Assembly: GCA_030549495.1 (NCBI GenBank)
Contig: JAUIRK010000165.1
Coordinates: 310,001-374,000 of the forward strand
Source of the DNA: Nectonema munidae
Taxonomy: Eukaryota > Nematomorpha > Nectonematoida > Nectonematidae
Length of the DNA: 64,000 bases
Direction of reading: 5' to 3'
Below the pieces are notes generated by a model. The model was not told the origin of the DNA, ran no database searches, and was given only the letters and a program-made list of their open reading frames with translations. Made by a program: the position numbers and the translations under genes. This document shows, piece after piece, positions 12,600-22,761 of this stretch; the first letter of the stretch is position 1, and each line of letters starts with the position of its first letter.

Positions 12600-15500
12600 T
12601 TTGATCGCTAATAATAATAATTAAATTTTAGTGATAATGAGCATTTTAAATCAATACCCGTAGAAAAATATCTTTTAGACAAATATCTACGAAGATAACA
12701 AAAAAAAAGCTGAGGATAATGATATTTCAGTTAGCGCCACACGCTCGTCTTTTACAAAGTAATAATATCGACTATTTTAAAAAACATTCTCCGTAGCAGA
12801 GTTGCATTATTTCCCAACGAATAATGTCCCATTTGTAAAAATTTGTAAAAAACTAAAAATTTTAGTCCGAAATGTAGGCTCAGTTTATGAGTAGAAAGTT
12901 TTTTGGAAAATTTTTTTAAAGCAAATACTTTTAAAAAATAATTTAGGAAAAAATTTTAATTTTAAATGCCATTGTTTTCGCTTAGATAAAAAAGATATAT
13001 GCAATAAATTGAAAATCTTTTTCAAGACAATGTAAGAAAGACAAGAAACTAAACATACAAATCAATAAAATATTTTAATATAATATGCTAAAAAAAAGAG
13101 ATGAAACATTTAGCAGTGGAACATAAAGCAGAAGCATGTAAGATTTAGGACATCTTTCAATGACTATCTAAAATCAACATTCACAAACGACATTGACATT
13201 TAGCATTAGTTATGGTTGAAAAATAACTAGTGAGAAAGTAATCTATACCTAATGTTTCTAATTCAATTTTTCATCATTTGAAGTTAGAGATTTATAATAT
13301 TTGAAAAAAAAATTGATGTTGCATAATTTCAAATAGGTGCTGTCGGAGTTGAAAAATTATAAATGCAAAATATTTAACGACTACCACAACCCTGCCAAAA
13401 TGACAGCTATGGGACGAGGTGAGGCTTTAAGCAGAAAGCCCTTATTTAAATAAGGGATTGAGATGCACTATGAAGAGAGGGTAGTCTAGACAGATATTCC
13501 AATACTGCTGACTTTAGAAATTGTGAGAATGTATGATTAGAGCTTGATATTTTATAGCTTTTTTTAATTAAGTAAACTTTTCACTATTTAAAACTCTCAT
13601 AGCAACTTCTAATAAACGACAGGCAATCAATGCTTTTATATTCTTGATCTGGATTTTACTATTTTTGATAAAAAGTCGAGCAGCTGAAAAAACTCTTCAG
13701 TGCTCAATTGTCGCTGGAGTAACGTTTTACAAATTTCTAAATGGATACTCAATATCACTTGATTTTTTGCTAGCAATTTTTTTAGCTTCACTTGATTCTT
13801 TAACATTAAAATTTTTAAATCTTGGATTCGAGAATTTTTGCAAAATAAGTGGGATTGAAGTATAAGCATGATATAAAAGAGACAAAAATTTAGGAAGGGC
13901 AAAAGTTAACCTGATAAGCATTAAACATGCAATTCTTTGGAAATCGAATAACGACATCAGTCTTGCACTTTACAGATATACTGCATTCTTTCTTTGCAAA
14001 GTTCATGAAAATAAAGGCGTTTGTGAACATGTTAAAATTTACGGTCAGTATCAAACCATTTGTCGTGCAGGATAATTGCAAACCTATAAAAACATAATCA
14101 CATTTGCATGCTTTGAACTTTATATAACATTTCACAGATATGTAAAGATGAAACCTTTTTTCAAGTGAATCAAAACATAACTTACCAGAAAATGCCTAGA
14201 TTAAGCCAACACTTCGAAAATTAAGAATTTAATCAGCAATATAAAATTGCGAAATTATATCCAATTATATCTGACACAGAATTTTTATCTTGTCCTTTTA
14301 AAGTTATAGTATTTGACACTTATAAATGGAATGAATAAAAAGAATATCATTTAATCTTTCTGCTAATTAGATAAAATCAATCATTTATACAAAATAAATA
14401 CAATTTATGAGTTGTTTAAATCATATTTGAAAAAAGAGTAATCTCAAGAATCAGTTTTGAAAATAGATCTGTATATCAAAGGTTAAATTTTTTTTTAACT
14501 TACCAATATATTCTTAAAAATATAGGAAACTCTGCTAATCTTTCACAACACAAAATTTTGTTAAATAAAAGTAGTAAGGATAAGTTTTTAAGTTTCTATT
14601 GATCGGTAAAAATGCTGCATATATAAATTAGATAGATTAGAGCATTTTTACCTTAAGCTCATCCTTTTTCAATTTTTAATCTTTTTTCAATGTAAGTTCA
14701 TCTTTTTTCAATTTAAGTAAAAATAAATTATTAAATGCGTCAGTTAAAAAAAAGACAAAATGAATTATAAATTATATTTATTATCTGGTTTGTTTTTCTC
14801 TTAATAGGATAGAATATACCATTCGAATATTAAAAAAAAGATTCATTTAAAAAACAAAATTTTAACTGAAAAAAATTAAAAAAATTTGAATAAAAAAATT
14901 CCTATAATGCAGAAAATATTTAAGAGTAAATTTTTTCAGTGAACTGCGTTAGATATGTGTCCAAAATATTTTATTTTAAATGTTCATTTGAAATTTCCAA
15001 AAGTTTTTTTTTATAAAATATAGAGTGTAGCAAAATTTACTTAGCTCGATTACTAAAACAGCAGTTAAAGTGATTCAGTACTAGATCAAAATGTCAATGG
15101 ATAGAATGTCGAAATTCTTAGCTTAGCAAAGGACTAATTAAATAACGAACTAAATGGTTAACTAACTGACAGAATAACTGATGAATTAATAAACTAAATG
15201 TATTGATTTGAATTGACTGTATGAATTCTAAGAGAAGTTATTGTAACTAATGAAGTAGTATCGATCTAATTGTTGACATCTTTGCTAATTAACTTTTTAA
15301 GGACCAGGTTTTTGAAAACTATACTTGTCTACTTATCCTTTTCAAGGAGTTTTTATATAACCTAAAGCAGTCTATTTTTGTTTTAAGAGACAATGACGTA
15401 CAATTATGCCAGGAAGAGTTACCGGTGTTGGATTTTAGATTTTATATACAGACCAGGAAGGAAGATTAATTCAAAAATAAGTATTATGCATACATATAAA

Positions 15501-16150
15501 ATAATATGTTTTTATACTAAAGAAAAACCAATACATAAGCAAAAGAAATCATTATAAGAATCACAGCTTTGTTTTTGGCCATGTTCAGTAACAATTCGAG
15601 TAGCTTTAGAAACTTCAATATTGAACCTGTTCAATCAAGCAGATGCACTTATCTTGGGCAACGCAACCCCAAATGGGGAAGGGATTTCTTGGACTGGCGA
15701 AGAGATAAAAATAATTAAAAGATTATTTAGGAGTTTACATTTAATATCATGATGAAATAATTATATCATTAAAATAATTAGATTGTTTAGAAGTTAACAC
15801 CAAACTGTAAACTTTGATTGAAAAAGCAAATGTATATTTCGAATAAGATCTACACAAATGCACAGTTTTATTTAAAACAAAATTTACGGTAGCTACTACT
15901 GAATCTTAAATCAAAAAAGTTTCCTCTATTACGAAATGATAAGATCAAAATTTTGGTCCCCGTTTCTATTAGGGTCCCAAAAAATAGGACAAAGTTGAAA
16001 TAGGATCACCATTGGAAGAAGGCTGGTAAACACTGATCTTATGATAAGGATAATAATAATAAGGCATTGTAATGGAAATAAAAACAAGGTGTCGTTATTT
16101 TCGAAAAAAAGCTAGGACAAGAGATAAAATAGAGGATGTTTTCCAAAAGT
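12600..16150. other. AT-rich stretch, no recognised gene
   Basis: No identifiable gene. Between 13636 and 13957 overlapping minus-strand frames of 76-88 codons contain Lys/Leu-rich text (for example TLLQRQLSTEEFFQLLDF) that might be an eroded coding relic, but I could not assign it. Reads such as GTCCCCGTTTCTATTAGGGTCCC near 15955 are unexplained. Confidence 0.35.
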
Positions 16151-16172
16151 GTAAACGCATTAATTAAATAAA

Positions 16173-16717
16173 TTAAGTTTTGGGAATACCTTTAAGTTTC
16201 GCGCTTAAAGACTGACAAGAATTTGCATTCTTTGTCTTGTACTTTTTCTTTGGTTTTTTGGTAGGATACAAGAACATTTCGTTGATTCTTGTAGGATGAT
16301 TTTGAGGATATATCTGTGGGGGAACGTTATACTGTTGCAAAAGAAATGGATTATTTCCTAATTCCGATTGGTAGAAATCTGGCATGAGTTGATTTTCATT
16401 TCTAATTGATTCTTTGATTTCATTGAAAATTGGATATTCGTTATTGAATTCTGCATAACTTGGTGCTTGCACTTCTCTTTGTTCAGTTTGTAAAGGTTTA
16501 AAATGATCAAGATTGTCATTGCTCGGTCTACTGCCAATCATATGTGGAGGCCAATCAAAGTACTCAAACGAATTATTATTATCATTTAAATAATTGAATG
16601 AATGCCACTGATTATAATAGCTTGGAGAGGGAACATGATTTTCATAGAAATTTCTTGTGAAATCACTCCGAACATCTTGCTGAGGTGCCACTTTAAAATT
16701 ACTAAAGAAAAGTACCT
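16173..16717 (-). CDS. Candidate terminal exon of an unrecognised protein
   Basis: An open frame of 172 codons (16173-16691), the longest in the window, extends upstream to an in-frame TAG at 16716-16718. That TAG sits in CCAATTTTTAG, which looks like a splice acceptor; a second possible acceptor, CTTTAG, lies a few bases further in. There is no ATG at the start of the frame, so I read it as a 3' terminal exon rather than a whole gene. The product is rich in Asn, Pro, Tyr, Phe and Gln, with no globular domain seen, and ends in a basic stretch (KKPKKKYKTK) followed by SCQSLSAKLKGIPKT and stop. The composition suggests a disordered, possibly nuclear, C-terminal tail. Upstream exons were not identified. 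The nearest AATAAA on this strand is about 300 bases past the stop. Codon content is more balanced than in random AT-rich frames here. It could still be chance. Confidence 0.4.
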
Positions 16718-17049
16718 AAAAATTGGGACACATTCATATATAAAACAAAATAAGGAAAAATAAATACACACTAATATATATTTATAATTTTATATGCATA
16801 TATGTATATAAATTTTGGTTAAACTGATTAGTTAATTTGTTAGTTGTTTCAAATTGCTCAGTTTCCGAGAGCTATATAGCCAATTGAAAAACCAAATTTC
16901 CTCATTTTCTAAGGCCCAGTTTTGCTATTTTTCCTATAAAAATCCTTTAATCATAATCTAAATATTATGTCTCAATTAATCTTAGGTAAGCAATTATTAT
17001 ACATATTATTTGCTTTTCGAAAGAAAAATTTGAGATCGAGTATTGCAAA

Positions 17050-17117
17050 AACGGGTTTTCTGATTACGAATTTTTCGTCCTTGTAGCTAAAAGGACGTAA
17101 AGCTAGGTTCTAGATGC
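17050..17117. repeat. Fragment of the 2.58-kb Tigger-like element (right end)
   Basis: The phrase AAAGGACGTAAAGCTAGGTT followed by CTAG resembles the right end of the element at 2584-3311 (ACGTAAAACGTAGGTTCTAG). The left part of this copy is missing or unrecognisable. Confidence 0.35.
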
Positions 17118-17637
17118 CCATAATTTCTTCCAATAATTATATGAATTGTTGAAAATTTTTGACTTCTTCGTGCTCAATCTTTGAACCTGAGTAAAATCTC
17201 AATTTTGTTTCAGCAAAGCGTTTAGTAGTGGTAGCATTTGATATCCCATCGTTCTTACTTCGATTCACAATCTTCGCAATTATTTTTTGGTACAACAACT
17301 GAACATTCTTAATTTCTCACATGTAATACCAACGATTAAAATTTGCTAAAACTTAAAATATAGACAGATTTGAAATATTTAATTTCTTATTGTTATAAAG
17401 AGAATTGTGTAGTCAGAATTAAAAAATAATTAAAAAAATGTTTTGTGAGCATATCGAATCGCAATTAATTAGTTAATTATACAGTTATTTATTTAGTTTG
17501 TTGATTAGTTAGTAAGTTGGTCGCATAGTTTAGATATTTTAAATTTTTATGTATTTGGAGTCAGAATCAAACTTGAATATTTTTCCTTGATATATTTTTT
17601 TTTCAAATATTTAGAATCGAACTCGGATATTTCCGAA

Positions 17638-18486
17638 CTGTAAATTCATCGATGGTAAATTTATTGCGAAAAATTTTACGAAGGGTAAATTCATCGGCCA
17701 GTACATTCATCGAGGGGTAAATTCCATATTCCATCATTCATTTCATCGACAGATTAAATTATCTACACTTAATTTTGACACAATACTTACTACATACCAC
17801 TCCATGGACCGGAAGAGCCTCCAAAACTACCCTTATTTTATAAACTACTTTAAAAAGTTTTTTTTATTTTTTAAAGTGCATTTTTCGTTGTATTCAAAGT
17901 CATGGTTTACAGCAGAAATATGAACAAAATTCAGATTTTGCTTTGAAACTGTGCTTCTTTCAAAGCAAATAATGCGTGTGAGGGTTGGCATCATGCTTTT
18001 AACTCTTTAGTTGAAGAACTCATTCAAATGTTTGGAAATTTATATAAATATGCTGAAAAAAGAACAAGCCACGATTGAAGTAGAAATCGAGCAGCTTTTA
18101 TCTAGTGCTGGATCATTTGTTCAAAGGAAAAAGTACAGAGACTCCGCATTGAGAATTCAACGAGTTGTAAGAAACTTTGAAAATTTTAGTAAAAGTTTAA
18201 TATTAAAGAGTAATAGCTCATAATTTATCTTTTTAACATTTTCAATATTTAATAAGAAAATTTAGTTGATACAAATATTTACTTTTGTATACATTTTCAA
18301 AAATAAATAATGATTTATTAATTTATCAAAATAGTATTAATAATTACAAATACAAAAATAAGTGTCGATGAATTCACTCTTCGATGAATTTACCATTCGA
18401 TGAATTTTCCACTATGAATTTACCATTCAATGAATTTTCCACTATGAATTTACGATTCGATAAATTTTGCGCGATGAATTTCACGG
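17638..18486 (+). mobile_element. Mutator-like (MULE) transposon relic
   Basis: Two + strand segments encode the C-terminal part of a MULE transposase. From 17968 the frame reads NNACEGWHHAFNSLVEEL, carrying the N-x-CEGWH signature. From about 18050, in a shifted frame, it reads MLKKEQATIEVEIEQLL, then QRKKYRDSALRIQ, to a stop at 18221-18223. The family usually continues directly from one segment to the other, so one frameshift lies near 18030. The flanks carry arrays of the motif GGTAAATTCATCGA in inverted orientation: left 17638-17735, right 18364-18485, the right side having about 30-bp units (CATTCGATGAATTTTCCAC, then TATGAATTTAC). The ends CTGTAAATTCATCG and, reverse complemented, CCGTGAAATTCATCG pair. 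The N-terminal and DDE parts are absent, so the copy is internally deleted and non-autonomous. Target duplications are not clear. Confidence 0.65.
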
Positions 18487-18489
18487 TCA

Positions 18490-20448
18490 CTGTTATACAA
18501 GTATGAAAAAGTGCAATTAATTCAAAAAAAATGCAGTATATTTCCAGCCAAATCATAAGAATGCAAAATGTTAGGGATAAGAATTTTACACGTTTTAAGA
18601 CACTCACACATATTTTCCAGTGTATACACAAAAATAAGCACTAATAAACAGCACAGATTTCTACAAAATATTTGTTTACATGATAAATTGATATTGGGAC
18701 CCTTATTTTTTTAGAGTAATAAAGCAATTTACATGTCAAACATTCAGCCTTCTTGACTTTTCGTTGAAATAGTTCAAAAACTCGAAAACTCTTTTAAGGG
18801 TCAAAAAACTTCTCTCACAGGATACAGTACTGATTCCTATTGTTAGAGCAGCTTGATACTCAAAAAATACTCTAGACAATTGTATAATATATTTATTGAA
18901 ACTACCAATGTACAAATAAAAGACTTCTTCACAACCGCACTTTATCGGATGTAATTCATTTAAAACTTATTTAAGCTTGGAAAATTGAGTGGGGGTGGGG
19001 TGGAGGGGGCTCAGGTTAAAAAAAAGGGGGGGGGGGCGCTAAGTTCAAAAATGGGGGGGGGGGGGGGGGGCTCAACCCCCAAAATAAATAGGGGCGAAAA
19101 ATAATAGGGTGTTAGAGCAAAAATATTTAAGGTTGGCCTGGCGTAATGTAAGCAACCAATTTTCTTTTATCTAATCTTGATTTTACTAACCCCTTATTTT
19201 TGGTACATCCACACCTATTCACGATCCGGTTAAAGTGGTTCAGTTCGGTCTTATTTTAAAATTCTCCGGTTCAGTCAAGTCTGAATAAAAGTTACTCCGG
19301 TCGCGTTGAAACTTATACCTATTAGTCCTGTACACTTAAAGTCCTAAGATAAATAAAGCTCATATATATATATTCCACCAATGGCAACATTATTATAATC
19401 ATTTCGATAAAAATAATAAGTGAGTATAATAAGAGATTAAAATTTAAACTAAGCGCTCTAGGAATGATAATGGGGTTGAGTCAGACAACCAGGATTATCA
19501 ACATAAATCCCACCTTGAAAAATTTCTTCTTTAGAAAATTTTCATGTCAAATCGACAAGGGCATTTTTTATATTCAAAAATAAGTATACTTAAAATTATG
19601 CAAAAATATATGAGCGTAAATAAATTACTTAAATAATTAACTAATCAAATAAATAAATTACTATATCTATAACTAACTAATTAACTAATGCGCAAACAGA
19701 CTAACCAAGTAAAAAGATGGCTTTTTCCAAAAGGGATAAATGAAGGGAGATTTTGAAGAGCATCAAACAAGCTTTTGTTCTCGATTGAACTTGAAATTTT
19801 TTTTAATTGTAAAAATTTTTTATTGCAGCCAATGGCGTAAAAAGAGGAATATGAAGCGCATCAAAATTTATTTGTGGAACCTCGTTTTTGGAACCTCTCG
19901 GTAATCGTACAATTCGGGTTTCGACCAAACCGAGCCAAAATTGTTTCAGTTTTCGAACAGAATTTGGTATTCAGCCAAACACGTGATGAACGCAAATTTT
20001 CAAAGAATACTAACACATAGAAATAATAATTAATAAGTTTTAATGTTAGATAGAAGAGCATTACAATCCTTTTTCTTCTCCACTCAATTTAATAAATAGA
20101 CACACATGAACAACTGGCTTCCAATATTTATATAAAACGTACACATGGAATTGATAATTACACATTATATATACTAACAGCGCACACAACATACATAATC
20201 ATTTTTGCACATAACAAATCATACTCTCATTTTTTATAATTTACACTTGTCACTTGTGTTTTCTTTCTTTTTCTCTTAGTAGGTAAGAGCTTATAAAATG
20301 AAATTTTTATCAAATTTTTATGACATATTATTTAGATACAGTTCTAATTATGTCTTCTAAAGAAAATATAAGTGACGATGACAAAGGAAAGCTAAAAACT
20401 AAGAGAGTAACCCTAGAAGTAAAGATTATGAAAATAATAGCAATAATA
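18490..20448. other. Intergenic stretch with G-runs and MITE fragments
   Basis: No recognised gene. A degraded relative of the 20.45-kb hairpin MITE seems to lie at about 19873-19990 (TTCGGGTTTCGACC, TTTTCGAACAGAATTTGG). Poly-G runs at 18970-19095 are listed separately. Confidence 0.35.
18985..19095. repeat. Poly-G rich tract
   Basis: Several closely spaced G-runs on the + strand (GGGGGTGGGGTGGAGGGGG, then runs of about 11 and 18 G) are followed by CTCAACCCCC. At least four G-tracts lie within about 100 bp, so guanine quadruplexes are possible on this strand. It may be a decayed repeat end, because poly-G/C runs accompany several other repeats in this window. Homopolymer lengths may be affected by sequencing error. 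Confidence 0.6.
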
Positions 20449-20650
20449 CAGAGGCACTTTGGTTTTTGACCATGATGTGTTTGTACAAAGTCCTACATAC
20501 ATGAACAGTACAGTTGATTTGGTGTTTGAGAACGGATTATTATTTGCTTTTACATTAATTCTTATGGGAATAAGTGTTTCGGTATTCGACCAAATCACTT
20601 TTCGAACACTTTGTAGGAACGAATTGTGGTCGAAAACCGAAGTACCACTG
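20449..20650. mobile_element. Hairpin MITE with long inverted repeats and TA target site
   Basis: Starts TA-CAGAGGCACTTTGGTTTT and continues TGACCA; the end reverse complements to TA-CAGTGGTACTTCGGTTTT and continues CGACCA. About 30 of the first 42 positions pair. TA flanks both ends (20447-20448, 20651-20652). Open frames on both strands across the element are by-products of the palindrome, not genes. End sequence and TA duplication suggest a Tc1-mariner/pogo relative. Confidence 0.7.
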
Positions 20651-20652
20651 TA

Positions 20653-22590
20653 CATAATATAAATACCATACTGTGTAATGCTGCAATAAAGGTGGATACA
20701 GTTTGCCTTCTTATTTTGCATACCCAATAACAATATACGAGTATTATTCACTTTTTGGGCGATTTTCAACACAATTAATGATAAGATAATAGGAAATCTC
20801 AATTATAAAAAAATTAAAGCACAAAAAGGCACAAGACTAGTTCAACAACTGTTTTCCACTGCCTTACAATAGTTGAAAAATCATGATAAAAATTTCTAGG
20901 TGTTGCAAGACTGCCTTTATCCCTTTTGTCTATTCCAGTAAGTAGCGTTCCATGTGAGTTGAGATTTTAACTCGATTTATGAAAAATTTTGCGTAGAAAT
21001 ACATGAATAATGTGCAAATAAAATTGATTTATATTATAAAGTACTCAATGAAGCCGGTATTCATTTCAAAGTTTACTTTTTGTATTATAGTTCCTCTAAA
21101 TCTAAAGTATACTCCCTTTTTTGGATGTAATGTAAAATTAGTAAAGAAATTTTTAGTTTTTTTCAATCTATCTTAACAACCGACTAAGACCGGTCTTGTT
21201 GACTGACCAGGATGGGACTTTGAACAAGTCAAAGTAAACTCTTTGGTCTCGTAACGTAGGTGAAATAGAGGTTCACGTGTATATACAGTTGTAAAATAAA
21301 TAAAACGGATTTTTTTTGTTTGACGAGAACGTGTGTAAAAAGATTTGTTGTGTGATAAACTTTGGCTGAATAAAATGACACGAATTATATCATAAAAATG
21401 AAAAGGAATGTCAGGATAAAGAAGATTCAAAAAATTTTAAATAATAAATTTGCTTCTTACTAAGAAAAAAGGAACTTGTAAGAGCTTTGTTGCCATGACA
21501 AAATTTCAAACTAAAAAGAAAATGAAGATTTATAGCATTAGAGTATACTAGAGTTCTGCATGACTGAAATTTTTTTACCTACACGTCCAAAATTTTACTC
21601 ATGACCCGTGAATAAATTAAGATGGTAAACGCGCAGAGCTTTCAAAGCATAAATTTTTTTTAGAACCAGTGCCTGGTGATTACTTAAATGCTTTTTTAAA
21701 ATTACGTCATAAAATTTACTCAAAACATCCTATCTTAACTTTTTCTAATTGATATGCCTACATATTCACTTATTTTTTTACATTACCAATCTTTATTTTT
21801 TTGAGACTAGAAGCTAATTACGGTAGAATTTATTTTGCTACTTCTAATTAATTATGATAATAGTTATTCACATAGAAAGATTTGAAAAGTACCCATCTTT
21901 CATTGATTTATGTGTTCAGCTAAACTTCCATCTCTCATGTTCGACAAAGTTTTAAACTTCGGTATAGACGGCCATCTGCGCACCTACGCGGGCATAACCG
22001 GACGGCACAGGACTATTGTAATCAACATTAGCTCTTTAAATAAACCATGTATATTTAATCTTGGAAAAATAGAAAGAAAAAAAAGTTTAAACAGGATTTT
22101 GAACAGAAAAGCTAGTTGTTTCCAAAAAATAGATAGATTTTGCATATGCCAAATATATTAAAAATATTATTAATATTTAAGGTCTAGTTGTTAGAATATA
22201 ATACTATTCCTATAAGTAAAGACTTTATATATTACGGTTTTTAGAAGAAAATCAATGCAGAATTTTTGATAACAAAGCCAAAAACTGAAAATTGACACTT
22301 CAAAGATAAATAAGAGTATTAGCTTTGAAATAACTGTCTTGACAATGGTATTTTACATTGGAATGCAGTTATCAAATAGATTCGATAGGTTATGTCGAAA
22401 TATTCTATCATTATTTCTCACATTTTATTTAAAGTTTTACTCTCTGCTTTGGTTGACAATGAAAGAAACGTGGAAGCTACTAATTCTAGCTCTCCAATAT
22501 AACATCTTCAAGATTTCTTTTTCTCATTCCTCTTTTTACATCTTAAAACCAGGTCAATCGTGGGCTTTCTTATCATCTCACTATTGTTTC
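20653..22590. other. Intergenic stretch, no recognised gene
   Basis: No identified gene. Two slightly GC-richer islands stand out: 21176-21290 (contains AAGACCGGTCTTG, a self-complementary motif) and 21925-22010. Open frames there (85 and 83 codons) have no recognisable similarity. Confidence 0.35.
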
Positions 22591-22761
22591 CTCTAGAGCA
22601 GTGGTCTCAAACTCAAATTACCTGGGGGCCACTAAAGAAAAAGTCAAGGGGAGGCCGGGCGGCATCATATTCAACAAAACAAGGTTCGTTTATTAGAAAA
22701 AAATTACACGTGTAGAATATTCTAAATCTTTATTAATAACATTTAACATAAAAACATATCT

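Noticed and set aside
18011-18223. 70-codon + strand frame behind an apparent splice acceptor, with an IQ-like motif
   Set aside because: The sequence continues the MULE transposase block (NNACEGWH upstream, KKEQATIEVEIEQLL here); not a host exon.
20413-20802. 129-codon minus-strand frame and 67-codon plus-strand frame
   Set aside because: Both run across the 20449-20650 inverted-repeat MITE; the palindrome creates open frames on both strands and neither looks like protein.
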